Source: Acidobacteriota bacterium (lineage in GTDB: Bacteria; Acidobacteriota; Thermoanaerobaculia; Multivoradales; JAHEKO01). From it: a DNA stretch of 13,443 nucleotides. Positions 5,734 through 13,228 of the stretch are shown here, piece after piece. The stretch spans positions 1 to 13,443 of the forward strand of contig SBFI01000103.1 in assembly GCA_006227875.1 (NCBI GenBank). The letters are read 5' to 3'. The position numbers and the translations under genes were made by a program. A model generated the notes under the pieces. It saw nothing but the letters and a program-made list of their open reading frames with translations, did no database searches and was not told the origin of the DNA. The number at the start of each line of letters is the position of its first letter. Positions within the stretch are counted from its first letter, which is position 1.

Positions 5734-7721
5734 GGCGACTCTATTTCGTCCTCGGGCTCGCTTTGAATCTGGGCCGTCGCGGTTACAAAGTCGTAGACGA
5801 CCACCGGACCACGGATCTCGGTCCCCTTGCTGTCCTTCAAGACGACCGGGCGACCGGTGACTCGGGCCGAGCGGCTTGTCGGATTGTAGACCGCCACATC
5901 GCCGGCGACGGTGTTTCCCGACTTCTTGTCGTCGATCAGCACCTGCCCGCGACAGGTGATCTCCCCCACTCCCCCACCCTCGGCCTGGTTTGCCAATAGC
6001 TCCTGGCAGCGGATGAGACGCAGCCCCTGGACGGCCTGCACGCCGCCGGAGTAAGTCAGCACGCCCGCCTTCTGGTCATAGACGAGCTTTGGGGCGTCTA
6101 CCTCGAGCGGCTCGGCCGGAAGACCTTCCACATCTTTCGGCGTCTTCTCCGGCTCGGGATGCCACGTCGTTCGCACCGAACCGGTGGCGGTCAAGGTCGA
6201 GGCCGTGGTGTCCCCCAGCAGCTCATCGGCCAGCATGAAGTTCTCCCCCTGCCAAGCCCTCACGTCACCGCGAAAGAGAACGGTCTGAGCGGCCTCGGAC
6301 CAGACCGCTTCGCGCCCCTGAACCCGTATCGGCTCGCTGCCGGTCTCGAGGCCGGTGGGAGAAAGCCGGCCGACACCCTCGACCCAGGCACTGACCGGCT
6401 CGCCGGCGTGGATCTCGCCGGTGGCGCGATTGTGGACGATCCGCGGCGCCTCGAGGCGACCCTGTGGGCTCCAGACCCGGGCCAGGTCACCAACCAGCTC
6501 GACTTCGCCGTCGGTGGCGAACTCGGCGCGCACCCGATCGCCGTGAGCGTGGCTCTCGCCATCCTGAACCTCCACGTCACCCAGCAGTCGAACCTCGTCG
6601 ATATCGCCGCTGGCAAGCAGACTCGCCTCGGCGCTGTCGGCGCAGATTCTCCGCAGCACCGGCTCCGGGGCGAGAGCGATGAATTCGTCGATCTGGACCC
6701 GGTCGAAGGCTTGCGTGAGACGCGGGTTCCCTTGGTCGAAGTCGGCGAGCAGATAGTCGGATTGGATTCTCTGTTTGAGCCCCAGGCCGTCGTCGAAGGT
6801 GAGCATCGCCAGCCGGGTGCCATCCCCTTCCAGCTCGGCCTTGAGCGGTTGATCGGTGCCTTCCACAAACAGAATGGACAACTCGTTGCCGCTCAATTCG
6901 ACGGCACGCGGCACGCCTTCGGAGCTCTCCTGCTCCAGCCGCCCTTCCACCTCCCAGTAGGCGCGGGCAAAGGCGAGCGTGTTCTCGTCTTCGGCGAGTT
7001 TCAAGGCCAACCTCCGCGCTCGTATCTCGCTACCGGCACGTCGCAGCTCGACGTTGCCCTCCAGGCGGACGAGTTTGATGTCCCGGTCGTAGACCAGCCG
7101 CAGACTGCGCAGCGACATGGGAACCTCGTCACCCGGGAAGGTGTCGATGGCGACTTCGCCGGCCAGGACGAAGTTGTTCTTTCTGGCGTTGGCTCGCAAG
7201 TGATCGGCGCGGCCCGTGAACCGTCCCAGGAATCCGAACTCCACCGGCGCGGAGCTCACCATCAGGTTGCCCTTATGGCGGACTTCGAGACCTTCGGTCG
7301 TCATTTCGAGACCACGTGGGCCATGAAATCTCACCCCACCGTCGAGGGTGGCCCGGTTGGTGGCCAGATTCACCTCGGCGCGTCCGCCTTCGACCTGGTA
7401 GATGCCGCCGTCGTCTCTCGTGATCTCGATCTCGACCTCTTCGAGAACGTAGTCGTCTTCCCCCTCGGACAGGATCCGCTTGGCGCGGATGTGAAACAGC
7501 TTTTTCCCTTCCTCGGTGAGCGCGTAGTCGAACCCTTCGCCGGTCAGGATGAGGTGAGGCTCGGCCTCCTCCATGGGCGAGCGGGTCGGTGTGGGTAGCG
7601 TCGAGCGGTTCCGCTGTCTGATCACGTAGGTCGTCGCGACGACGACGAGAAAGACAACAAACGCCAGCAACAGAGTGCGGCGCAATAGGACAAACGGCTT
7701 GCTAGGGGGTGTGGCGGCCAT
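5730..7721 (-). CDS. LptC-LptA fusion: membrane-anchored LPS bridge protein with multiple OstA-like repeats
   Basis: This 663-residue protein appears to combine LptC, the bitopic inner-membrane protein that receives LPS from LptFG, with LptA, the periplasmic bridge. Residues 12-33 form one membrane segment after a basic start, so the rest is periplasmic. An LptC-like domain (about 50-210) begins with the GEGFDYALTEEGKKLFHIRA pattern. The remainder is beta-strand repeats of the OstA/LptA type, with recurring units such as LLGDVEVQDGESHAHGDRV (379-397), VLFRGDVRAWQGENF (481-495) and LTYSGGVQAVQGLRL (555-569). The C-terminal unit (about 585-645) is the most LptA-like. The product far exceeds E. 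coli LptC plus LptA (about 190 + 185). Position directly upstream of lptB supports the assignment. The exact LptC/LptA boundary cannot be set by eye. There is no Shine-Dalgarno at the ATG. Confidence 0.88.
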   Translation of the reverse strand: MAATPPSKPFVLLRRTLLLAFVVFLVVVATTYVIRQRNRSTLPTPTRSPMEEAEPHLILTGEGFDYALTEEGKKLFHIRAKRILSEGEDDYVLEEVEIEITRDDGGIYQVEGGRAEVNLATNRATLDGGVRFHGPRGLEMTTEGLEVRHKGNLMVSSAPVEFGFLGRFTGRADHLRANARKNNFVLAGEVAIDTFPGDEVPMSLRSLRLVYDRDIKLVRLEGNVELRRAGSEIRARRLALKLAEDENTLAFARAYWEVEGRLEQESSEGVPRAVELSGNELSILFVEGTDQPLKAELEGDGTRLAMLTFDDGLGLKQRIQSDYLLADFDQGNPRLTQAFDRVQIDEFIALAPEPVLRRICADSAEASLLASGDIDEVRLLGDVEVQDGESHAHGDRVRAEFATDGEVELVGDLARVWSPQGRLEAPRIVHNRATGEIHAGEPVSAWVEGVGRLSPTGLETGSEPIRVQGREAVWSEAAQTVLFRGDVRAWQGENFMLADELLGDTTASTLTATGSVRTTWHPEPEKTPKDVEGLPAEPLEVDAPKLVYDQKAGVLTYSGGVQAVQGLRLIRCQELLANQAEGGGVGEITCRGQVLIDDKKSGNTVAGDVAVYNPTSRSARVTGRPVVLKDSKGTEIRGPVVVYDFVTATAQIQSEPEDEIESP

Positions 7722-7729
7722 CGCCGATC

Positions 7730-7735
7730 ATTCTA
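7730..7735 (-). promoter_or_regulatory. Candidate -10 element upstream of the lptC/lptA fusion
   Basis: The minus strand reads TAGAAT, a five-of-six match to TATAAT, eight bases before the ATG of the fusion gene. No convincing -35 hexamer lies 16-18 bases upstream (the best is CTGCAG). If used, transcription would begin at or within a base or two of the ATG, giving a leaderless message. The 58-base gap after recJ is the natural place for a promoter of the lpt-rpoN-pts cluster. Confidence 0.35.
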
Positions 7736-7749
7736 CGTTGCCGCGTCAG

Positions 7750-7780
7750 CGTCTGCAGTGAGACGAGAGTGGCGGCCGCC
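7750..7780. repeat. Inverted repeats in the recJ-lpt gap
   Basis: Two small symmetric elements occupy the 58-base gap just after the recJ stop codon: the ten-base palindrome GGCGGCCGCC (7771-7780, touching the stop codon) and CGTCT/AGACG arms with a six-base loop (7750-7765). Neither is followed by a T-run on the minus strand, so I do not call a terminator. Confidence 0.35.
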
Positions 7781-9468
7781 TAGCGCGCGAATGGACGGGA
7801 ATCCTTGAGCCGCAGAACCGGTGTCTGGCGATAGCGGTCGGCTTCGAGTGAGCCCAGGGCCTCGAACCGGCCCTGGAGATCCTGGAGTCGCTCCTGCCAA
7901 CCCCAACCGAGAAGCTCGACCACCGCGCCATCGGGTGATACCGATCGGGCGGCCAGGTGGCCACGCCCAAACAGCCTCGGGGAACCGTCCAGACTGAGGG
8001 GCCCGACACGAATCAGGGGCTGCTGATTGCCGATGCCAAAGGGCTCGAGCCGGTCGAGACCCGCGAGCAGCTCGGCGTTCAGGGCCGCGGGCTCGAGGTC
8101 GAGCTCGTACTCGAATCGGCGGCGGAAGAGCTCCGGCTCCCAGGTGGCCGCGGCCTTCTCCTCCCACTCCTGTTGCAGCACTTCCAAGCGGTCGGTGGGT
8201 GCGGTGAGCCCGACAGCCTGCGAGTGTCCGCCAAACCGCACCAACTGGGACCGCCACGGCTCCAGAAACCGGTGGAGCTCGATTCCCGGCAGGCTGCGCC
8301 CGGATCCCGTGGCCTGCTCACCATCGACGCTCAACAGCACGGTGGGTCGAGACAGCTCTCGCGCCAGTCGACCGGCCGCCACCCCGACCACACCCCGCTC
8401 CCAGTCCGGGCTCCAGGCGAGCAGAATCGATGGCAACGGGCTTCGCCCAACCAGCAGCTCTCGCGCGTCATCCATGATGCGGGCTTCGGCCGCCTGTCGC
8501 TTTCGATTCAGCTCCTCGAGATGATTAGCGAGCTCCCAGGCGCGCTCCCGATCTCTGGTCAGTAGCAGATCGAGGGCGGGTTGTGGATCGTCCAGACGGC
8601 CAGCGGCGTTGATGCGAGGACCGATGCGGAAGCCGACGTCGGCGGCCATAAAAGGAGGGCGAATGCCGGCTCTCTGGATCAGGGCCTGCAGACCCGCGGA
8701 GTGGGTCTCCGGGAGGGCTGCCAGCCCCAGCGCGGCGATGACTCGGTTCTCGCCGATCAACGGCACCAGATCGCAGATGGTGCCGAGCGCCGCCATCCGC
8801 AGCAGTGACTTGAGCGGCACTTGTTGCTCCACCGCATGAGCAAAAGCGACAGCCAGCTTGAAGGCCAGGCCGGCCCCCGACAGATCGGTGAACGGATAGG
8901 AGCAGCTGTCGCGGTGCGGGTTGATCTCGATCGTCTCCTCGGGAAGGGGACGCTCGGGCAGGTGGTGGTCGGTGACCACGACGTCCACACCGGAGTCCTT
9001 GGCGGCCGCGACGGCTTCGTGGGCGGTGGTGCCACAGTCGGCGGTGACGATCACCGAGCAGCCCTTCTCCTGCGCGCGCTCTACGTGGACCGGCTGGAAT
9101 CCGTAGCCCTCGCGGAGTCGATGCGGCAGGATGGCGATGTTCTCGAGTCCGCTGGCCGAGAAGACAGCGGTCAAGATGGCGGTGGCTGCCACACCGTCGA
9201 CGTCATAGTCGCCGACGATGGCCACTCGCTCACCTCTGTCCAGGGCCTTTCGCAGACGCGCCACGGCCTCGTCCATCCCCTCCAAACCGGCCGGGTCGTG
9301 GAGTTGATCTTCGGCCGGCGCCAGAAAGGACGCCGCCCCGGCGCCGTCGGTGACACCCCGGCGGGCCAGCAGCCTCGCCAGCCAGGGGGGATGGCCCTCT
9401 TGTTCGAGATTCGACGCTTGCTCCGGGACCGGAGCTGCCGACCAGTCGGTGGATTCCACCCCGATCAA
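7780..9468 (-). CDS. recJ: Single-stranded-DNA-specific 5'-3' exonuclease RecJ
   Basis: RecJ degrades single-stranded DNA from 5' ends in RecF-pathway recombination, mismatch repair and base-excision repair. The 562-residue protein (E. coli RecJ: 577) carries the DHH phosphoesterase motifs: GDYDVDG (86-92), TADCG (142-146) and DHH (167-169), followed by the RIGPRINAAGR block near 290. The DHHA1 domain shows a GSGRS sequence and a GGHSQAVGL motif, where many relatives have GGHxxAAG. A C-terminal OB-type domain follows (FGIGNQQPLIRV onward). The start is uncertain. TTG 9468-9466 overlaps the accA stop as TTGA and suggests coupling; a GTG three codons later (9459) is the alternative, and neither has a good Shine-Dalgarno. 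Pairing with accA looks like a shared transcript rather than a functional link. Confidence 0.95.
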   Translation of the reverse strand: MIGVESTDWSAAPVPEQASNLEQEGHPPWLARLLARRGVTDGAGAASFLAPAEDQLHDPAGLEGMDEAVARLRKALDRGERVAIVGDYDVDGVAATAILTAVFSASGLENIAILPHRLREGYGFQPVHVERAQEKGCSVIVTADCGTTAHEAVAAAKDSGVDVVVTDHHLPERPLPEETIEINPHRDSCSYPFTDLSGAGLAFKLAVAFAHAVEQQVPLKSLLRMAALGTICDLVPLIGENRVIAALGLAALPETHSAGLQALIQRAGIRPPFMAADVGFRIGPRINAAGRLDDPQPALDLLLTRDRERAWELANHLEELNRKRQAAEARIMDDARELLVGRSPLPSILLAWSPDWERGVVGVAAGRLARELSRPTVLLSVDGEQATGSGRSLPGIELHRFLEPWRSQLVRFGGHSQAVGLTAPTDRLEVLQQEWEEKAAATWEPELFRRRFEYELDLEPAALNAELLAGLDRLEPFGIGNQQPLIRVGPLSLDGSPRLFGRGHLAARSVSPDGAVVELLGWGWQERLQDLQGRFEALGSLEADRYRQTPVLRLKDSRPFAR

Positions 9469-10421
9469 CCCTTTTCGTCGAAGGCCCCGAGCACCCGAAA
9501 GCGCTCGTAGCGGTGCTCGAGCAACTCGTCGGGACTCTTGCCTTCGAGCTCTTCCAGGTTCCGGGCCAGTGCCTCACCCACCGCACGACAGGCCTCATTG
9601 GGATCGGCGTGAGCGCCGCCCAGGGGCTCGGGGACGATCTCGTCGACGACACCGAGCTCGAGCAGATCGGGTGCGGTGAGCCGCATCGCTTCGGCGGCCT
9701 CGGGTTTCTTCTGCTGGTCTTTCCACAGTATGGCCGCACAGCCCTCGGGTGAGATCACCGAATAGATGGCATACTCGAGCATGAGGACGCGATCGCCGAC
9801 TCCAAGAGCCAGCGCCCCGCCACTGCCGCCCTCGCCCGTGATGGTGACGATGATGGGCACACGCAGAGAGGCCATCTCGATGAGATTGCGGGCGATGGCC
9901 TCCGCCTGACCCCGCTCCTCGGCGCCCACACCCGGATAGGCACCGGGGGTATCGACAAAAGTGAGGACCGGGAGACCGAATTTCTCCGCCATCCGCATGA
10001 CACGAAGCGCTTTGCGATATCCCTCCGGCCGGGGTTGACCGAAGTTGCGCTCGATTCGCTCCTTGGTGCCCCGGCCCTTCTGGTGTCCGATGACCGCAAC
10101 CGACCGGCCGCGAAAGGTCGCCATCCCGGCGACGATGGCGGCGTCATCGGCATGCGCCCGATCCCCATGGATCTCCACCCAATCGGTCATCAGACAACCC
10201 ACATACTCGAGGGTGTAGGGTCGATCGGAGTGGCGAGCCACCAGGGTCTTCTCCCAGCGGGTCAGCCGGCCGTAGACCTCCTTGGTGGTCTTCTCGAGAT
10301 CCGAGCGGAGCTTCTTGAGCTCTTTGCGACGACCGCTGCCGGGAGGGAATCCCTCCAGCTCGTCGATCCGCCTACGCAGCTCTTCGATGGGTTCCTCGAA
10401 CGGCGCTTCCAGGGCACACAT
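9465..10421 (-). CDS. accA: Acetyl-CoA carboxylase carboxyltransferase subunit alpha
   Basis: AccA forms, with AccD, the carboxyltransferase that moves the carboxyl group from carboxybiotin to acetyl-CoA, giving malonyl-CoA for fatty-acid synthesis. The 318-residue product matches E. coli AccA (319) in length and layout: an N-terminal helical segment (FEEPIEELRRRIDELEG), RPYTLEYV, GHQKGRGTKE, FVDTPGAYPGVGAEERGQ, GEGGSGGALALGVGD, VISPEGCAAILWK and PEPLGGAH. The frame stays open to 10532, but that longer start would overlap the upstream gene by 52 bases and add 37 residues with no family counterpart. The ATG at 10421, beginning MCALEAPFEEPIEEL, aligns with the E. coli N-terminus. No Shine-Dalgarno precedes it; a candidate promoter lies just upstream. 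AccD and biotin carboxylase genes are not in the window. Confidence 0.96.
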   Translation of the reverse strand: MCALEAPFEEPIEELRRRIDELEGFPPGSGRRKELKKLRSDLEKTTKEVYGRLTRWEKTLVARHSDRPYTLEYVGCLMTDWVEIHGDRAHADDAAIVAGMATFRGRSVAVIGHQKGRGTKERIERNFGQPRPEGYRKALRVMRMAEKFGLPVLTFVDTPGAYPGVGAEERGQAEAIARNLIEMASLRVPIIVTITGEGGSGGALALGVGDRVLMLEYAIYSVISPEGCAAILWKDQQKKPEAAEAMRLTAPDLLELGVVDEIVPEPLGGAHADPNEACRAVGEALARNLEELEGKSPDELLEHRYERFRVLGAFDEKG

Positions 10422-10432
10422 GGAGGGCGGGG

Positions 10433-10462
10433 ACGCTAGCAGAGCGCCGTCGCGGGAGTCAA
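10433..10462 (-). promoter_or_regulatory. Candidate sigma-70-type promoter of accA-recJ
   Basis: In the 59-base gap upstream of accA the minus strand has TTGACT (10462-10457), 18 bases, then TAGCGT (10438-10433), preceded by TG in the extended -10 position. The -35 matches consensus at five of six bases; the -10 keeps only T1, A2 and T6. The -10 ends 11 bases before the accA ATG, so the leader would be only a few bases long, which fits the missing Shine-Dalgarno. Confidence 0.4.
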
Positions 10463-10480
10463 TTCGGGGTGTGCGAAGGC

Positions 10481-13135
10481 CTACCTGCCGGAAGCCCTCG
10501 GGCTCCAGGCCTCGGGGGCGGTGTTGAGACACCAGTACCAGAGCTCGCGGTCGAAGTCTTCCACCGATTTGCCCAGCACCCCGGTGATGGCTTCGTCGGT
10601 CTCTATACCGTCGCTAAAGGCCTTCTGCAGACCGTGGATGGCCTCGAGGCCGTACTCGGTCTCCAGGAAATGCAGCGTCCACATCGACTCGTCATAGGCC
10701 ACGGTGACGAGCTCGGGTGCCGCCATGCTGCCCAGGGCGCCGTCCACCAGCGGAAAGGCCAGCAGCCGTTTGGTCAGATAGTAGCTCTCGATCGGGTTGA
10801 TCCGGTTCTGCACCATCTGCACGTGCTGGGCGAGACCCTCCTGAAACCAGTGGGGCGATCGATTGTCGGTGAGCTCGGCAAGCATGGCGTGAGCCAGCTC
10901 GTGGGTGACGATCGCCACCAGCTCGGGCGCAAAACCCTGGATATCGGCAAAGGGTAGCCGGATATCGCCGTCGAAGAGCCCCAGCAGGTCCACGCCACCC
11001 GACCAGGTGGCCTGGAAGTCGTTCCAGGGCAGCAGGTGGACCTGGGTCACTTCGTTCGACTCCAACGGTATCCAGCGCTGCAGTCGGCGGCGCTCGGATT
11101 CGAGGATCTTGCCCATGGCCTCCGCCAGGTAGGCGTTCTTCGTCCGCGGGTAGCGAATCTCGAAGTGGTCGGTCCGATAGACGGTATAGGCCTCGGCCAA
11201 ACTCTTTTGCAGGCGGATCTGCTGCACCAGGTCGTAGCCGATCGGTTGTGGTGTCTCGGCATCCGCCTTGGCCACCAACTTCAACGCCAGGTCGAACTCC
11301 TCCTGGGCGATGAGCAGGTCGGCGAGCTGGAGCAGCGTGCCGGAATCGACCCGTCGCTTGCCCATATTGCCCTTGGCCAGCCGGATCAAGAGGGCCCTTG
11401 CTTCATCGATCCGGTCGAGTCGTTGCAGGGCGGTGGCGCGCAGCCGGACGAGCTCCGAAGGAAGTCGGTTGGTGTCGGATTCAACACCCTGGGTGAGGTC
11501 GACCAGGTCCTGCCACCGGTCCCGCCGCGCCAGCGCCCGGGTCGCGCGCTCGAGATCACGGCGGATCCGTGGTTGGGTCAGAGCGCCCGTAGACTGCAGG
11601 ACGACGGCGAGCTCGTCCATCCGGGACAGCACCAGCGTCTCTTCGCGTCGACGCCAGCTCTGGCCATCGTAGACGGCGGCACTGGCGGAGGCCAGCGAGC
11701 AGCCGCCTGGCACCCAGAGCTCACCCTGGGCGAGATCGACCACCAGGAGGCTGCCGAGCACCCGACTCGGTGTGCCTTGGGGTACGGCCACCGGCTTACC
11801 CCGGCGGAAGCGGCAGGGCGGAACCGGCTCGGCGGGACTGCCGACCTGGAGGTGCTCCCGCATGGTGATGTCGTCGAGCAGGTAGGCCAATAACGGATTG
11901 GCAAACACCTCGGCGCGCTCCATGGGTTGAAGCTGCCAGCCGGTCGTAAACAGGTCTATGGCCTCGGCGATGCGGTTGTCCAGGACCGCGAACTGAGCCA
12001 GAAAGTAGTAGGCGTCGGCCAGTCGGGAGCCGATATCAGCCAGCCCTTCGAGATACTGCTGCGCCTGGGATTCGAAGCCGAGCAGATAGAAGGCCTGGGC
12101 GGCCTCCGCGAGTAGCAGATCGTGGGTGCCGCCGAGCTCGAGCGCGCGCTCGTAGGCCTGACGAGTCGATGTCTCCTCCAACCTCAGAAAGCCGAGCCGC
12201 GCGCGCAGCAGCTCGGTCAGCGCGGTCGCTCCCGGGCTGGGGAGCCCTGCCAGAATCGCCTCCGTGGCGTTGAGGTCCTGAGAAGCCAACAGGTATTGTG
12301 CCTGCCACAGACGGGCGACCTTGGCGGCCTCCGCCGAGCCCTGCGGGACGGCGGTGAGCTGGCTGGACTCGGCTCCGCCTGCCGAGGTGACCGCCCGTCG
12401 CAGTGGTGCGAGTGAGCCCAGCAGGACCTGCCCATTTTCCATGTGGAGAGGCTGTTCGATCTCTGCTGCATGTTGCTCGGTCTCCTCACCGCTGCCGGCG
12501 TAGTAGGTAAGACCGGCAACACCGAGGGCGCCGGCAGCCAGGACCACGAGGAGGATGCGTAGAAGGAGGCTCTTGGTGCCAAAGACGGCCAATAGCAGAA
12601 AGACCAGCCCCATCGCCCCGCTGGCGTAGGAGAACCACTTCGGTATCGGTGGCAGGGTCGCGGCCGGCGGCGTCTCTTCCAACGGCTGCGCGGCGGCGGC
12701 AACCGGAAGAGTGGGCTCGGCCGATATGCGGACCGATTGCAGCTGCGGACCTCCTCCCTGACGGCTGAAGCTGAGCGTCAGGGTCTCATCTATCCCCGAG
12801 GGGTACTCAATGGCAAAGACCGCTTGGCGCTCGGCCGTCCGAGCAGGCACTGTCTGCAGGGTCCAACGGGCTTCGGCGACACTGCCCACCCGTACGGCGA
12901 TCTCATTGGCTGCTTGTTCTGGACCGAGGGCTAGCAGCGGCGAGTCGGGTGCCAGGTTGTCCCACCAGGAGTCGGGCCCGGTGCTCAGATATTCGGCCGC
13001 CAGCCCGACGGCCGCAGTCTCGACATCGGACAGCGGTCCGGGCTGGGCAGCCCACAGAGCTGGGGTGGCGAGCAGGAGTGAGATCGCCGCCACGGCTACG
13101 CCCGGAATTCGGGCTCGTCTCGTGCCGATGCTCAT
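10481..13135 (-). CDS. Membrane-anchored TPR protein with HELAH zinc metallopeptidase (peptidase MA-like) domain
   Basis: I do not recognise a named gene. From the ATG at 13135 the product is 884 residues. Residues 1-29 form a signal peptide (basic start, hydrophobic core, cleavage likely after ALWA). A proposed extracytoplasmic domain (about 30-165) leads to two adjacent membrane segments (about 167-186 and 190-212). A long helical TPR-like region (about 250-430), a beta-rich stretch with CRFRRGKPVAV, and further helical repeats follow. The C-terminal domain carries HELAH (745-749) and WFQEG, whose Glu766 fits the third zinc ligand of gluzincins, as in peptidase-MA-like proteins. With a cleaved signal and two membrane passes the peptidase would be periplasmic. 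The frame opens 25 codons further upstream, but that start would give an overlong n-region. No clear Shine-Dalgarno is seen. The substrate is unknown. Confidence 0.82.
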   Translation of the reverse strand: MSIGTRRARIPGVAVAAISLLLATPALWAAQPGPLSDVETAAVGLAAEYLSTGPDSWWDNLAPDSPLLALGPEQAANEIAVRVGSVAEARWTLQTVPARTAERQAVFAIEYPSGIDETLTLSFSRQGGGPQLQSVRISAEPTLPVAAAAQPLEETPPAATLPPIPKWFSYASGAMGLVFLLLAVFGTKSLLLRILLVVLAAGALGVAGLTYYAGSGEETEQHAAEIEQPLHMENGQVLLGSLAPLRRAVTSAGGAESSQLTAVPQGSAEAAKVARLWQAQYLLASQDLNATEAILAGLPSPGATALTELLRARLGFLRLEETSTRQAYERALELGGTHDLLLAEAAQAFYLLGFESQAQQYLEGLADIGSRLADAYYFLAQFAVLDNRIAEAIDLFTTGWQLQPMERAEVFANPLLAYLLDDITMREHLQVGSPAEPVPPCRFRRGKPVAVPQGTPSRVLGSLLVVDLAQGELWVPGGCSLASASAAVYDGQSWRRREETLVLSRMDELAVVLQSTGALTQPRIRRDLERATRALARRDRWQDLVDLTQGVESDTNRLPSELVRLRATALQRLDRIDEARALLIRLAKGNMGKRRVDSGTLLQLADLLIAQEEFDLALKLVAKADAETPQPIGYDLVQQIRLQKSLAEAYTVYRTDHFEIRYPRTKNAYLAEAMGKILESERRRLQRWIPLESNEVTQVHLLPWNDFQATWSGGVDLLGLFDGDIRLPFADIQGFAPELVAIVTHELAHAMLAELTDNRSPHWFQEGLAQHVQMVQNRINPIESYYLTKRLLAFPLVDGALGSMAAPELVTVAYDESMWTLHFLETEYGLEAIHGLQKAFSDGIETDEAITGVLGKSVEDFDRELWYWCLNTAPEAWSPRASGR

Positions 13136-13175
13136 CGGGACATCTGCTGCAGAGCGTGTCTTTCGGCAGCAAAGT

Positions 13176-13201
13176 GTGAAGGTTCGAACAGGGCTCTTCA
13201 C
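13176..13201. promoter_or_regulatory. Inverted repeat in the divergent intergenic region, possible operator
   Basis: Between the divergent metallopeptidase and lipoprotein genes, GTGAAG (13176-13181) and CTTCAC (13196-13201) form perfect six-base arms separated by 14 bases. The eight-base palindrome GTTCGAAC (13182-13189) sits directly against the left arm. The symmetry and location fit a regulator-binding site that could serve both genes, but the arms are short and chance cannot be excluded. Confidence 0.3.
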
Positions 13202-13212
13202 GGGCTGCATGG

Positions 13213-13221
13213 TACTCTAAT
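13213..13221 (+). promoter_or_regulatory. Candidate -10 element of the divergent lipoprotein gene
   Basis: The plus strand reads TACTCTAAT immediately upstream of the ATG at 13229, offering TACTCT (ten bases before the ATG) or TCTAAT (seven bases before it). No good -35 is placed 16-18 bases upstream and there is no Shine-Dalgarno, so a leaderless start is possible. Confidence 0.25.
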
Positions 13222-13228
13222 CATCGTC

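Noticed and set aside
6159..7598. Long plus-strand open frame of 479 codons opposite the lptC/lptA fusion
   Set aside because: It lies wholly antisense to a gene with clear domain patterns, and its translation shows no recognisable family or low-complexity-free motif; long antisense frames are expected in GC-rich genes.
7750..7780. Intrinsic terminator after recJ
   Set aside because: Small inverted repeats are present, but there is no T-tract after them on the minus strand, so a terminator call is not supported.
7733..8257. Minus-strand frame of 174 codons overlapping the end of recJ and the recJ-lpt gap
   Set aside because: Most of it is an alternative frame of recJ, with arginine/proline/glycine-rich translation typical of GC-rich shadow frames.
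10422..10532. Longer accA start at 10532
   Set aside because: It would overlap the upstream gene and add 37 residues not found in the family; the ATG at 10421 aligns with known AccA N-termini.
13136..13210. Longer start of the metallopeptidase gene at 13210
   Set aside because: It would put a 36-residue polar stretch with two cysteines ahead of the signal-peptide core; the ATG at 13135 gives a normal signal peptide.
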